DNA from: Flaccisagitta enflata
Lineage: Eukaryota; Chaetognatha; Sagittoidea; Aphragmophora
Direction: 5' to 3'
Length of the DNA: 64,000 nucleotides
NCBI GenBank assembly: GCA_965153355.1
Contig: OZ231127.1
Coordinates: 29,822,001 to 29,886,000 of the forward strand
In this document: positions 54,920 to 64,000 of the stretch, in pieces
Layout of the letters: each line of letters begins with the position of its first letter
Position numbering within the stretch: position 1 is the first letter of the stretch
Notes under the pieces: generated by a model
The model's input: only the letters and a program-made list of their open reading frames with translations
What the model was told of the DNA's origin: nothing
Database searches by the model: none
Position numbers and translations under genes: made by a program

Positions 54920-55200
54920 CAAGTGGGGAGTAAGGAATGGTAAATAGGGAGTGGCAAGTAGGGAGTGACAAGTGGGGAGTAGGGAGTGGCAAATAAGGAG
55001 TGGCGAGTAGGGAGTGGCAAGTAGGGAGTGGCAAGTGGGGAGTGGCAAGTGGGGAGTGGCAAGTGGGGAGTGGCAAGTGGGGAGTGGCAAGTGGGGAGTG
55101 GCAAGTGGGGAGTGGCAAGTGGGGAGTGGCAAGTGGGGAGTGGCAAGTGGGGAGTGGCAAGTGGGGAGTGGGGAGTGGCAAGTGGAATGGGACCAGTGGG
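54920..55200 (+). repeat. 14-bp minisatellite (gagtggcaagtggg)n, array 3
   Basis: About 20 copies of the same 14-bp unit as array 2. A short inverted piece (CCCCACTTGCCACTCCT) follows at about 55263. Confidence 0.93.
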
Positions 55201-55456
55201 CAGTGGTGAAATTAACAGTGACAACAGTAAACTTCATATAGTATCAAACCCCACTGCCCACTCCCCACTTGCCACTCCTGCCACTGATTAAGAATAAGAC
55301 AGCTATCCTTTACTTTACCCCAATCGGCTTCAAAGAAAAAATATTTAAAAAAAATTTTTTTTTTCAAAGAAAAAAAAAAATTTTTCAAAAAATAATTTTT
55401 TTTCAAAAAAAAAAATAATTTTTTTCAAAAAAAAAAAAAAAAATTTCAAAAAATAT

Positions 55457-55830
55457 TCTCAAGTCCAAGAAATAATGTTACTACATACATCATAAATACC
55501 CTTATATTTTCTTAACCAATACTCAGAATTTACTGAAATCTTGCTGGGGAGCTTAAATTGATGCAATGAACCTTCACAACAAGTTTGAACAACATTGGTG
55601 AACCTTTACTACCATTCCCCTATGTAAATTGCACAAGTCTAGGAATTAATATTACTAGCAAAATACCCTTATATCTTCTAAACCAATACTCAGAATTATC
55701 TGAAATCTTGCAGGGGAGCTTTAATTGATGCAATAAACCTTCACAACAAGTTTGAACAACATTTGTGAACCTTTACTACCCTTCCCCTATGTAAATTGCA
55801 CAAGTCCAGGAATTAATATTACTACAAAAA
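55457..55830 (+). repeat. About 180-bp tandem duplication
   Basis: Two and a fraction copies of a unit containing CCAATACTCAGAAT, CTTCACAACAAGTTTGAAC and CCTATGTAAATTGCACAAG. They are followed by CCAAGTTTCATCAACATC-type sequence like that seen in the 21-22 kb element. Confidence 0.85.
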
Positions 55831-56011
55831 TAATAGGCAAAGGGTATTAAATATTTATGAATGTTGTTGAAAGTTGGTACACAGGTTAGTAATGCCCTCA
55901 AAATAACACTGACCAAGTTTCATCAACATCTGAGTTGTGGTTCTCAAGTTTTTAAGGGTTGACACAACAACGACAAACGACGACTCACTACACGATCAAG
56001 GCTATGTTATA

Positions 56012-56040
56012 GTCCTCGACGTAAACTGATCGTCGAGGAC
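56012..56040 (+). repeat. GTCCTCGACG hairpin (second dispersed hairpin family)
   Basis: A perfect 10-bp stem GTCCTCGACG...CGTCGAGGAC with a 9-base loop, preceded by TTATA and followed by AAAAA, as at 22341-22371. A CAACGAC-rich stretch lies just upstream. Confidence 0.75.
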
Positions 56041-56176
56041 AAAAATCAACAGTAATACATCAGTGTAACGTAGAGACTGAAAAGACGACAATTTCTATTC
56101 TATAGGTTACAGAACTTCGGCGGTAAAGTAAGATTCATTCCAGTGAAGTTTCTGTTCCTTTTCAATGCAATGAGCA

Positions 56177-57480
56177 CTAGCTGATATTGGCTTGGCTGTC
56201 CTCGAACATCTTTTGGATAATTGTCATGCTTCCGCCATATCGCGCCTCGTTGAGTGTGCACTGCCGCTTCCATTGGCGACGGATCGTCCGCCACCGCGTC
56301 AAGTGGTTCATCAGAAGGACGTCCTGAAAAAAATGAGAAAGAACCAGTTTAACAAAACCCGCGACAAGAAATATGTAAATTATTCTGGCATTTGGTAGAA
56401 GGGGGAAGGGGGGGGGGTTAAAACAGTCGGTAGACTGAAGGATACCAACATGGCAACCTCATGAATTGGGTTTAGACCTGAGATGGAGGAATTTCATCGT
56501 TCTCCAGTTCCGAACCGTCTTGTGTCGTTCCAGAGTGAACGAAAAATTCCTCCGTCGGCCAAGAGAGCACTTCAGGAACGCGGCAACTAAATTAAAACAA
56601 AATGAAGGCGAGACTGGGTCACTTGCAGAATCTTTTCTCCACCATTTTCTTCTCAACAGTGGCACCTTTCTCTTGTAATTCAGTCAAATTATTCTCTTCA
56701 AATTGTTCTCCAAATCATAAGTTAGTGATTCCTCGACTGCTTCACTTTATTTTCTTCTTTGCAATTGCGGACACGCAACTCCTTAAGAGGCTTTGTCCAT
56801 CTGTCGGTCCGTCCGTCGGTCTGTTAGTACAGGGTCATGTTCTGAGCTCCTTTCCCATGTTCTTCATTTAGTTAAAACTTGCTCAATCTTTTTTTTCTCT
56901 CTCGATACAACCACATTTAAACGTCCGTGTAAACTGCCAGCAAGTGCAGTAATCAGAGTAACCAGACCATTTCCGACTCTCACCTTTCGCCAGAGTTCGG
57001 ATTAGGAGGAGGTAATCTGGTGATGTCCATTCTATCATCTCCACGGTCCGTTTCCTCAGTAGCACATCGCCCCGCTCTCCCGGCGCCGACATCCAAGGCT
57101 CCAGATGCAACCGACTTGGCGTGCGGTTGATTGTGAATCCAAGCGCGGGCGATGGGATACAAGGGCGTAGATTCCTGAAATTGCGCCAAGTCTACGGATC
57201 GATCGAAGAGTTTCATGACGTAGGTGTGATGATAGGAGCCGCCGTCGTCGTAATCGTCTTTGCGGCGTTTCTTCCGTGGCGGTTTTCTGTCCTTGGCGGC
57301 GTCGTCGTAGTGATTGTGATGATGTCCGGCGGATGCGCCGGACGCGGACCCGCCACCGCCGACACCGTCATCGTCCGACTCGCTTCCTCTTGGACTCGAC
57401 CCACGGCGTCGTGAGATGAGAGACTGTAGCACGCCGTCTAATCGATGTCGGGCAGATTTCACCTCCGTAGATGAAATCAT
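56177..57480 (-). CDS. LIN37: LIN37, MuvB/DREAM complex subunit
   Basis: Core component of the MuvB complex, which represses (as DREAM) or activates cell-cycle genes. Three exons: 56984-57480, 56478-56586, 56177-56323; 753 nt, 250 aa, close to human (246). The start [21 protein letters not shown] matches the family's N-terminal helix; an in-frame ATG 33 bases upstream is not favoured. The hallmark block [20 protein letters not shown] and LYPIARAWI is intact, then KLPPP-like RLPPPNPN. Exon 2 is a Glu/Asp/Ser-rich linker found only by phase and splice signals. The C-terminal exon, [14 protein letters not shown] then [17 protein letters not shown], matches the conserved RWKRIRQRWKE end. The His/Gly/Ser-rich linker at residues about 35-75 is lineage-specific. 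Confidence 0.95.
56762..56824 (+). repeat. Dispersed hairpin/GTCY repeat, copy 8
   Basis: The stem AATTGCG...CGCAACT is followed by CCTTAAGAGGCTTTGTCC and a GTCY tract; closest to copy 3. It lies in a LIN37 intron. Confidence 0.75.
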
Positions 57481-58064
57481 AGTGACAGATTTACAGCCTT
57501 GCTGGCTTCTCAATTGAAGACGTCGTTGTTGTCACATTCAATTTTGTCTGTGTATAATACCACTCAGTCACCATTCGCCAGAAATAACTTTTTTGCCGGC
57601 AAAAGTGAAGGGTCAAATATTTAGTATTTATACGTAGAATTTAGAGGCGGTTTTACGAAAAGCAGGAAAAAAATCACTCGATCGTGTTAAACTACCCCGT
57701 AAGAACCAGATATCACATTGCTACAAACCACGCCCACTCAACTAGCGCGAATGGCAGGAGCCAACGAAAAGGGGATTTCAAGATGATTCAGAAGCGAAAA
57801 CCAATCCGGCTAATCCAGTAATCCAGCCAATGCATTCGTCGGCTTCTCAATTCTCTTATCCGGTCAAGGCGCACGCAACTAGCTATGGTGAAGTGATCAA
57901 ATGTACAAGTAAATACGATCGTAAAATTGAAAATTGTCAAGTGTTCCAACCTAAAATTGTCTCTAAGCCGCAAAGAAGATCAGATATCGACATAAGAGAG
58001 TCCCTTGATTCGCGGGCTGACTCGAGAGGAAGGAGATTTGTACTTTTGATATTATAAATAGTGT
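57481..58064. other. Intergenic gap between LIN37 and PSMA6
   Basis: 584 bases containing the LIN37 promoter side and PSMA6 3' flank. No AATAAA on the coding strand or other feature was recognised. Confidence 0.6.
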
Positions 58065-60859
58065 TTAATCCTTCTCCGCGATTCTGACGAGTTGGGCGTC
58101 GATTTCGGCTTCCGATAAAACGCGGAACTTTTGGTCTTCGGCGGTGACGACGGAGACTTCGACTTCCGATGGCTTGAAATCGGCCGATAGAACGTGTTGC
58201 AGCGTCGACACGGCGATCTCCATCGCCTCCTCGAAAGACAGGTCCGAAGTCTTCTTCTTCATCTTCTTTTCCAGCTGAGAATTGGCTTCGGTGGCTTTGA
58301 CGCCGGCGGAGGTAGCGCGATATCCGCAAAAGTAACCGGCCGGATCCGTGCGGTACACCAAAGGCCCCATTTCCAGGTCGTAACCGATGAGGATCATGGT
58401 GCAACCCAGCGGTCGCATTTCGGCGTTTTGGGTGTAGACTTGAGAGATGTCGGCAATGCGTCGGCACAGGACGTCGACCGGAATGTCGTAGGCGAATTTG
58501 TATTTGAAGTTTGCCGCTTCCAAACGCGCTCGGTCCACTTGAGAACGACAGTCGGCCGGCATCCCAGTCATGACGCAGCCGATGTTGTCTAAGAGAGAGG
58601 ATGAAGACAAAGTTTAAAGAAGAACAAACAAGTGGATGAGGAATAACGTGGAAGGGAAAATGAGACGGAAACGGAAGTGCAATATGCATAACAGGAAGGA
58701 AAATAGGAGAAAACGGAAAAAAAAAACAACGAGTGGATGGAAAGCATCTTTGCACGAGGTCAGGAAGTAAAAGCGGAAGCATTTAAAGGAGAAAAAATGA
58801 AAGGAGGAAAAGGATAATAAAGATAATGAACGAATGAAGAAGTTGAAAAGAGAGTGAAAAAGGATAAGGAAATAGAATGTAAATAGGAGGAAAATGGAAG
58901 GGAAGATGATGAATAGGAGGAAAGGATGAGAGGAGAGAGAGAAAACAGCAGCAAAGGAGGGGGAAAACAGAGGAGGTTAAGGGGGAAATTGGAGGAAGGG
59001 AAAGGGCCAAAATAAAACGGAACCGAAGGGGAAAGAGTGGAAAGTCAGAAAACGGAGAGATGAATGAATGAATGAATGAATGAATGAATAAATAAATGAA
59101 TGAAGAGGGAAAATAAAAGAGCACGTGAAAAATTGGAAAGAGGATAAATGATTTCATGTAAAGGGGAACTAATGAATAGAGAAATGAGGTGGGGGAGAAA
59201 TGAAATCTTGACAGAAACGGAAAGGAGACCACGGAGAAAGAGAAAGGAGGTAAAGGGAAAAATAGAAGAGGAGGTTGAGAGGAAAAGCGGAACGGCCGGA
59301 ACAGGATTGAAAGGGAGAGAATCATAAGTCGGAAAATGAAGAGAAAAACGGAAAATGAAGAGAAAAACGGAAAATGAGAAAATGGAAAGCAGGAAAAAAA
59401 GGGAAAATGTACAGGAGGAAAAAAAGAGGGATAATGGAAAGGAGGGAAAGAGGGGAAATGGAAAGGAGGGAAAGATGGGAAATGGAAAGGAGGGAAAGAG
59501 GGGAAATGGAAAGAAGGAAAATGTAACGGAGGAAATAGTCGCAAAAGCGTTAGATGGTCAGCGGTACCCGTTGCCCCTATGTGAGTGAATGTGGGTGTGA
59601 GGTGGTTAGAGGGGCAGCGGCCCCGAAGGGGCCGATGACCTATGCTGTTTTTATTTGAGCCTCAAGGCTTGAATTATGGCCTCAAGGCTGGAATTGGGGC
59701 CTTGAAGCTTGGAGTTGAGCCTTGAGGCTTGGATTTGAGCCTTGAAGCTGGAATTATAGCCTCGAGTCTGGAATTATGGCTTCGAGGCTGGAATTGGGGC
59801 TTTGAGGTTTGGATTTGAGCCTTGAGGCTGGGATTTGAGCTTCAAGGCTGGGATTTGAGCCTCGAGGCTGGGATTTGAGCCACGAGGCTGGAATTTGGGC
59901 CTCAAGGTTAGAATTTGGATCTCTGGGGTGGAACATGAGCCTCACAGCTAGAATTTAGGCCTCAGGGCTAGATTTTGGCCTCAGGGCTTGAATTTGGGCC
60001 TCAAGGCTAGAATTTGGGCCTCAAGGTTGGAATTTGGATCTCTGGGGTGGAATATGGGCCTCAAAGCCAGAATTTGGGCCGCGAAGCTGGGGGGGGTACG
60101 AAGAAGAAGAAGAAGGAGGAGAAATTTCTCCTGTGTGAAAGCATAGGTCATCGGCCCCTTCGGGGCCGCTGCCCAAAAAGGGATAATTAGAAAGCAGGTG
60201 AAACGGAAAGGGGAAGAAAAGGAAGGAGAAAATGGAGAGGAAGGAGAGAAAATGGAAAGGGGAAAAGATAAAGAGGAGTAAAAGGGAAGGGAGTGGTTGA
60301 AACAAGCATATTGGATTGAAACGTAAGGAGTAAGGAAAATATGAAAAAACCTTCAGAGAGTAAATGGTGGAATGAAATGGAACTGAATGGATATAAGGTG
60401 AGTAAAGTTCAATTCAATCAATACAAGTACAAGTCGCTAAATGGCATGGCGTGAATTGAAATGGTTTTGAATGGTATGGCAGAATGGAGAAGAACGAAGT
60501 GGGATGGGGGGGGGGGGACCGGGGGAGAGAGCGGTATAGAACGAAAGGAGGCACGGCGGAATGGAAAGAACGAAGCCGGTAAGAACAAAGTTAAATCCAC
60601 AGTAACAGGTAATTTCAATATGTAGTGTCGTAATGATACCTGTGATTTTATACATGTTTGTGATGGTATCGGGATCCATTAGCTTATCGGGAACTTTCTT
60701 TTGAATAGCGGCGATGGCGCAATCGGCACCACGTACCGCCACCGAAGTTAGCCCGCCCTGGTTAATAGCCTTAAACGCATATTCGACTTGATAAAGACGC
60801 CCTTCCGGCGAGAAGATGGTAATGTGACGATCAAAACCGGCCGAACTTCCGCGTGACAT
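58065..60859 (-). CDS. PSMA6: 20S proteasome subunit alpha type-6
   Basis: Alpha-ring subunit of the 20S proteasome core. Two exons: 60640-60859 and 58065-58588; 744 nt, 247 aa, one residue longer than human. The alpha-type signature [20 protein letters not shown] is at residues 8-27. It is followed by [45 protein letters not shown] (spanning the splice), KRIADISQ-like [36 protein letters not shown] and [12 protein letters not shown]. No N-terminal threonine nucleophile is expected in alpha subunits and none is present. The single 2.05-kb intron carries purine-rich low-complexity DNA and a fold-back element. Confidence 0.98.
59612..60174. mobile_element. 563-bp element with 34-bp GC-rich terminal inverted repeats
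   Basis: A perfect 34-bp inverted repeat, GGGCAGCGGCCCCGAAG... at the left and its complement at the right; each arm also contains the palindrome CGGCCCCTTCGGGGCCG. The interior (about 59655-60095) is a degenerate 21-bp tandem repeat of the GCCTCAAGGCTGGAATTTGGG type. No clear target duplication. It lies in the PSMA6 intron. Confidence 0.75.
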
Positions 60860-61804
60860 GGTTGACTTTTAGACGTATCGACAGGCGACGAAATCTGAGG
60901 TTAAATGGAAGAAATTAAGGGAGGGCATGGCAGAAATGAAATGGGTTGGCCGGTATTTACGGCTCTTACATTAAAGACACCAGTGCTGATGGGCCGTGCG
61001 AACAGCAAATCGCGGGTTTTAGTACAATAGCAATACATAGTAAAAACATTGTCAAAAATACAAAAATCGTGATTTAACGAAAAATAACGGAGGCCGGCGT
61101 GGCGCGGTAAAGTCCTGTCGCTGCTGCTGCAGGGCTGCTTACTTCCCAGCTACGCGGCTGCGGGGAATCGCAGTCGCAACGTAAGCGAGTGTGCAATGAG
61201 CGATCCACACCGAAAGCACTCTGTGCTTAACGACAACAGTGACACTTGTACACCTGTGCGCCACAGCATACCGTAATGTGTTGAAGCTTGTCACAGAACT
61301 GAGATATAACGCAAGACAAAGGTAATGGTCCAACTAGCTGCTGGTATCAGCGTCGTACAGCTCCTGCTGCATGCGAACTGGGCAGTTAAGCGCTGCAGCA
61401 TCGCGGCGGAGCTGCTTCGTTCTCGATCAAGTCGAAATAATAGGAATTGTTGTTGTTGTTGTCGATAATACTGTTCCTTTTTTTTCTTGACGTAGAAAAA
61501 ATTTTCCTGACGTCTTGTCCATTTTTTTTTTTTGCTTTTTGCTGCTGCTTAATAAGTTATTACGTCTTTGCGACGCTTCTTAAAACGTTAGAACGTTGTT
61601 TATTTCTTGTGCGCGAGCTGATGAAAGTATACATTTTTATCGCTGAAAAAAAAAAAATTATCGCTGTTCATACGTAATTAAAGATGAGTTTTTCTCTTTT
61701 GCATTATCTGTTTCCTACAAATGGTTAAAATGCTTGTTCTATTCTTTACTGCAGAAGATGAGTATTGCAGCCTTTTCTCTTTTCTATGTGTCTTTACGTA
61801 GACT
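60860..61804. other. Flank upstream of PSMA6
   Basis: Contains the PSMA6 promoter side, then a GC-rich stretch (about 61080-61430) with many CAGC/CTGC motifs such as CTGCTGCTGCAGGGC, resembling segments at 32220-32330 and 40470-40520. No gene was recognised. Confidence 0.5.
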
Positions 61805-61937
61805 GCTGGCCTGGATCAACCAATAGGCTAAAAAGGCTTAGCCTTAGGCCTCGCGCTTCAGGGGGCCTCGCGCATTGAGGGGATAAGTGAAGAAAAAAAA
61901 AAGAGGAGAAAAAAAAGAAGGGGAAAAGAAAAAGATA

Positions 61938-62000
61938 AAGAAGAAGAAGAAGAAGAAGAAGAAGAAGAAGAAGAAGAAGAAGAAGAAGAAGAAGAAGAAG
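61938..62000 (+). repeat. (GAA)n microsatellite
   Basis: About 20 pure GAA units inside the 61805-63544 element. Confidence 0.95.
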
Positions 62001-62735
62001 AAAAACTCTCCCATCATTAAGTCATGAATATAAGCTGATAAAAGAAATAAAAGGGGAAGATCCGCAATAATATTAAAAAGAAAATTGGTTAGAAAAATTA
62101 AGTTACCATGCCCCCATAAAATGGCGCGTAGTTTTTTTTAACCAGCTCATAAAAAAAACTAAAAAAAGTTTAAAGTGGTGTCTGACTGTAGTTTGAATTA
62201 GTAATTGACCACTTCTGTTTTGGTGGGTGGGATAGCCACTTGTATTCGCACTATAAAATAGAAGTGGAAGCGAAAGCAGCAGGAAAATTGACCACTTCAA
62301 CATCCCTTGTTGGCCTGTAAATCTATTGATCTAGATATAAACATGCAAAAACGTAATTGCTGGAAAAAGTCATTTCAGTTATCACTGTGTGTTTCTTTTT
62401 AACAACAGACTTCAAACAAATTGAGAAAAAAAAAAATTTTTCTCATGAATATTTTTTTTTGGATCTAAAAAAATATTATTTTATTATGGATAAAGAAGGG
62501 ATATGACAGTAATCTTCCAAAGGCAACATTTGTGTTTCATCGGGATCCAAAATCAAAAAACGAAAATGTGTAAAGTTGAATGATTATAATAAAATAATCA
62601 TTGAAATAAGTCACAATAGATATCTTTTTGCAAGCTTTGTACTTATCAACAAAAAAGAACCTAATTAAGATAAAATTGATGAAGAAAATTTACTGCAAAT
62701 TAGCAAGAATTTCATTTTTGGTCAGTGACCAAGGG

Positions 62736-62880
62736 GCGGTTGAAATTATAAATTTGCATAGAAAATGAAAAAATGAAAAAATGAAAAACATAGTTCTCCT
62801 TAAAAATCATTTGCAGAGAGAACTATGTTTTAGGGAATGCAAAATTTCCTTTCATTAGAGAGTAATATAATTTCAACCGC
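62736..62880. repeat. 145-bp hairpin nested in the TIR element
   Basis: Ends GCGGTTGAAATTATA and its complement, with an inner AACATAGTTCTC...GAGAACTATGTT stem. Possibly a small MITE inserted into the larger element. Confidence 0.75.
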
Positions 62881-63229
62881 AGGCAAGAATAAAAAAATGT
62901 AATCAAGATTTTACAAAAATCCTTGATTCCTTGACTATTTTCAGGTGAATTGCATAGTTGAAATTACTTTTGAGGTCGAAATATGATAAAAATGTATATA
63001 TCAAGTGTCTTTAGAGACAATATGTCTTCTAACAGCATTTGAGGACCATCATTTTCCTGATACTGATACAAAAATCATGGTGAAACTCTTGATTTTCCTT
63101 CAAAAAATTGCCGTCATATCAAATTTGTTAAAATGTTCTTTTTAAACCAATAGAATTATGGTTTCCTCCTCGCTCTTGTCGTAAGGATCTGATTGAATAT
63201 CTTTCCAATAGTTACTGCTTTCATAGTTA

Positions 63230-63298
63230 TTTAGTCACTTGCTATGCGACTCTATGACAGAGTGTCCCATAATAGGTCTGTCTGTCTGTCTGTCTGTT
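63230..63298 (+). repeat. Dispersed hairpin/GTCY repeat, copy 9 (diverged)
   Basis: TTTAGTCACTTGCTATGCGACTCTA retains a weakened stem, followed by a (GTCT)n tract and a CCCTGCCCACC-type tail like those of copies 2 and 5. Confidence 0.6.
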
Positions 63299-63551
63299 AA
63301 GCAAAACTTTAGATGATGTGAATTTGGCTGAAAGAGCGATTTCTGAGTATTTCTGCCCCTGCCCTGCCACAATATAGCCCCAGCCCACTCACATGCTGCC
63401 CTGCCCACCTATATCACTGTCCCTGCCCACCCACAAATGACTACTGATTGGCCATAAGGGCCTTGTTAAAACTATATAAGTCTTTTTCAGGGGCCTCGCG
63501 GTAACAGTAGCCTTGGGCCTCGCGTATGGTTGATCCGGGCCAGCGTAGACT

Positions 63552-64000
63552 ACGTATATTTATGCAACCGTATACATGTTAAGAGACTCCATTGGTAAAT
63601 CTTCTCTGATTTCAATTTTGTTTCATTTCACCTCCCTTTCAGACTTTCATCAAATGATCGAGTGCATAAGGCTAGCTTGACTCTTCGTCGTATTCCGAAG
63701 GTAAGAGTTTACCGCTACATAGCCCACTGTATCCTTTTTTCTTTTTTTCTTTTTTTATGATTTTTGCTGATTATGCAGCTGGACGGCGTGGGGCCGTAAA
63801 TTCCAACAACGTCAGCCTTATGATATGGCAAAAACTGGCTTACGTGTAGGCGACGACCGGACTTTTTTTTAGCGTTTTTAACGAGTTTTTTTTCACGAAA
63901 ATTTCAAATCTGAAACAAGAAAACAACACAGTAGGCCGAACCAGCACAGTTTTATACAGGGCACAGTTTGTCAAAATTCAAGAAAAAAAAAACGCCAAAC
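63552..64000. other. Right-hand flank without recognised features
   Basis: About 450 bases of AT-rich DNA. No exon, RNA gene or repeat was recognised; an exon of a further gene cannot be excluded. Confidence 0.4.

Larger units (their letters stand above)
50506..56176. other. Repeat-filled intergenic region between borealin and LIN37
   Basis: 5.7 kb with no supportable gene. In order: a fold-back element, an 18/19-bp minisatellite, an inverted AT-rich and GTGGGGA-repeat domain enclosing a telomere-like 18-bp array, a 180-bp tandem duplication, and a hairpin. The plus-strand 62-codon frame at 53008-53196 is unsupported. Confidence 0.8.
61805..63544. mobile_element. 1.74-kb TIR element, ends GCTGGCCTGGATCAACCA, TSD GTAGACT
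   Basis: An 18-bp inverted repeat with one mismatch at each end (GCTGGCC...GGCCAGC) is flanked by 7-bp direct repeats GTAGACT (61798-61804 and 63545-63551). GGGCCTCGCG motifs lie inside both ends. The interior contains a (GAA)n tract, a small palindrome (62736-62880) and hairpin/GTCY copy 9. No coding frame. Confidence 0.8.

Overview
This window is animal nuclear DNA. The genes are split by GT-AG introns, and exon joins kept the reading frame at every junction I checked. The set is metazoan in character: an RGS12/14-type protein with an N-terminal PDZ domain, borealin, LIN37, an SNM1A nuclease with a UBZ4 finger, FOXRED1, ARB2A/FAM172A, eIF3B and proteasome alpha-6, plus two T1/BTB (KCTD-type) genes. 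I cannot place the phylum; the heavy load of short repeats and fold-back elements would suit an invertebrate. No prokaryotic features were seen.

Layout. All ten host genes lie on the minus strand. Read in their own 5' to 3' direction (right to left) they are PSMA6 (58065-60859), LIN37 (56177-57480), borealin/CDCA8 (48693-50505), ARB2A (35927-47713), eIF3B (28094-35568), DCLRE1A/SNM1A (19196-26997), a triple-T1 protein (17822-18967), a single-T1 protein (16781-17503), FOXRED1 (7964-15760) and the RGS12/14-like gene (1-7155, running off the left edge). Most intergenic gaps are 0.2-1.1 kb. The exception is 50.5-56.2 kb, which is almost wholly repeat. Exon structures were built by eye from splice consensus, frame continuity and remembered family conservation. 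Many of these exons are short or in frames that open-reading-frame scans miss.

Mobile and repeated DNA fills the introns and gaps. A young gag-only LTR retrotransposon (41677-46712, TSD CCTAG) sits antisense in ARB2A intron 1. A hAT-like MITE (40450-40778, 8-bp TSD) is in the next intron. Large fold-back or TIR elements lie at 1122-2453, 20639-22575, 32521-34523, 50576-51197, 59612-60174 and 61805-63544. Nine scattered copies of a short hairpin followed by a GTCC/GTCG tetranucleotide tract occur across the window. There are also several minisatellites, three of which share an 18-bp period.

Functionally the genes are unrelated housekeeping and cell-cycle functions: translation initiation, proteasome, respiratory-chain assembly, crosslink repair, chromosomal passenger complex, MuvB and G-protein signalling. 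The strongest candidates for something new are the family of long inverted repeats whose interiors are themselves tandem repeats, the GTCY hairpin family with apparent stem covariation, the triple-T1 protein, and the uniform gene orientation.
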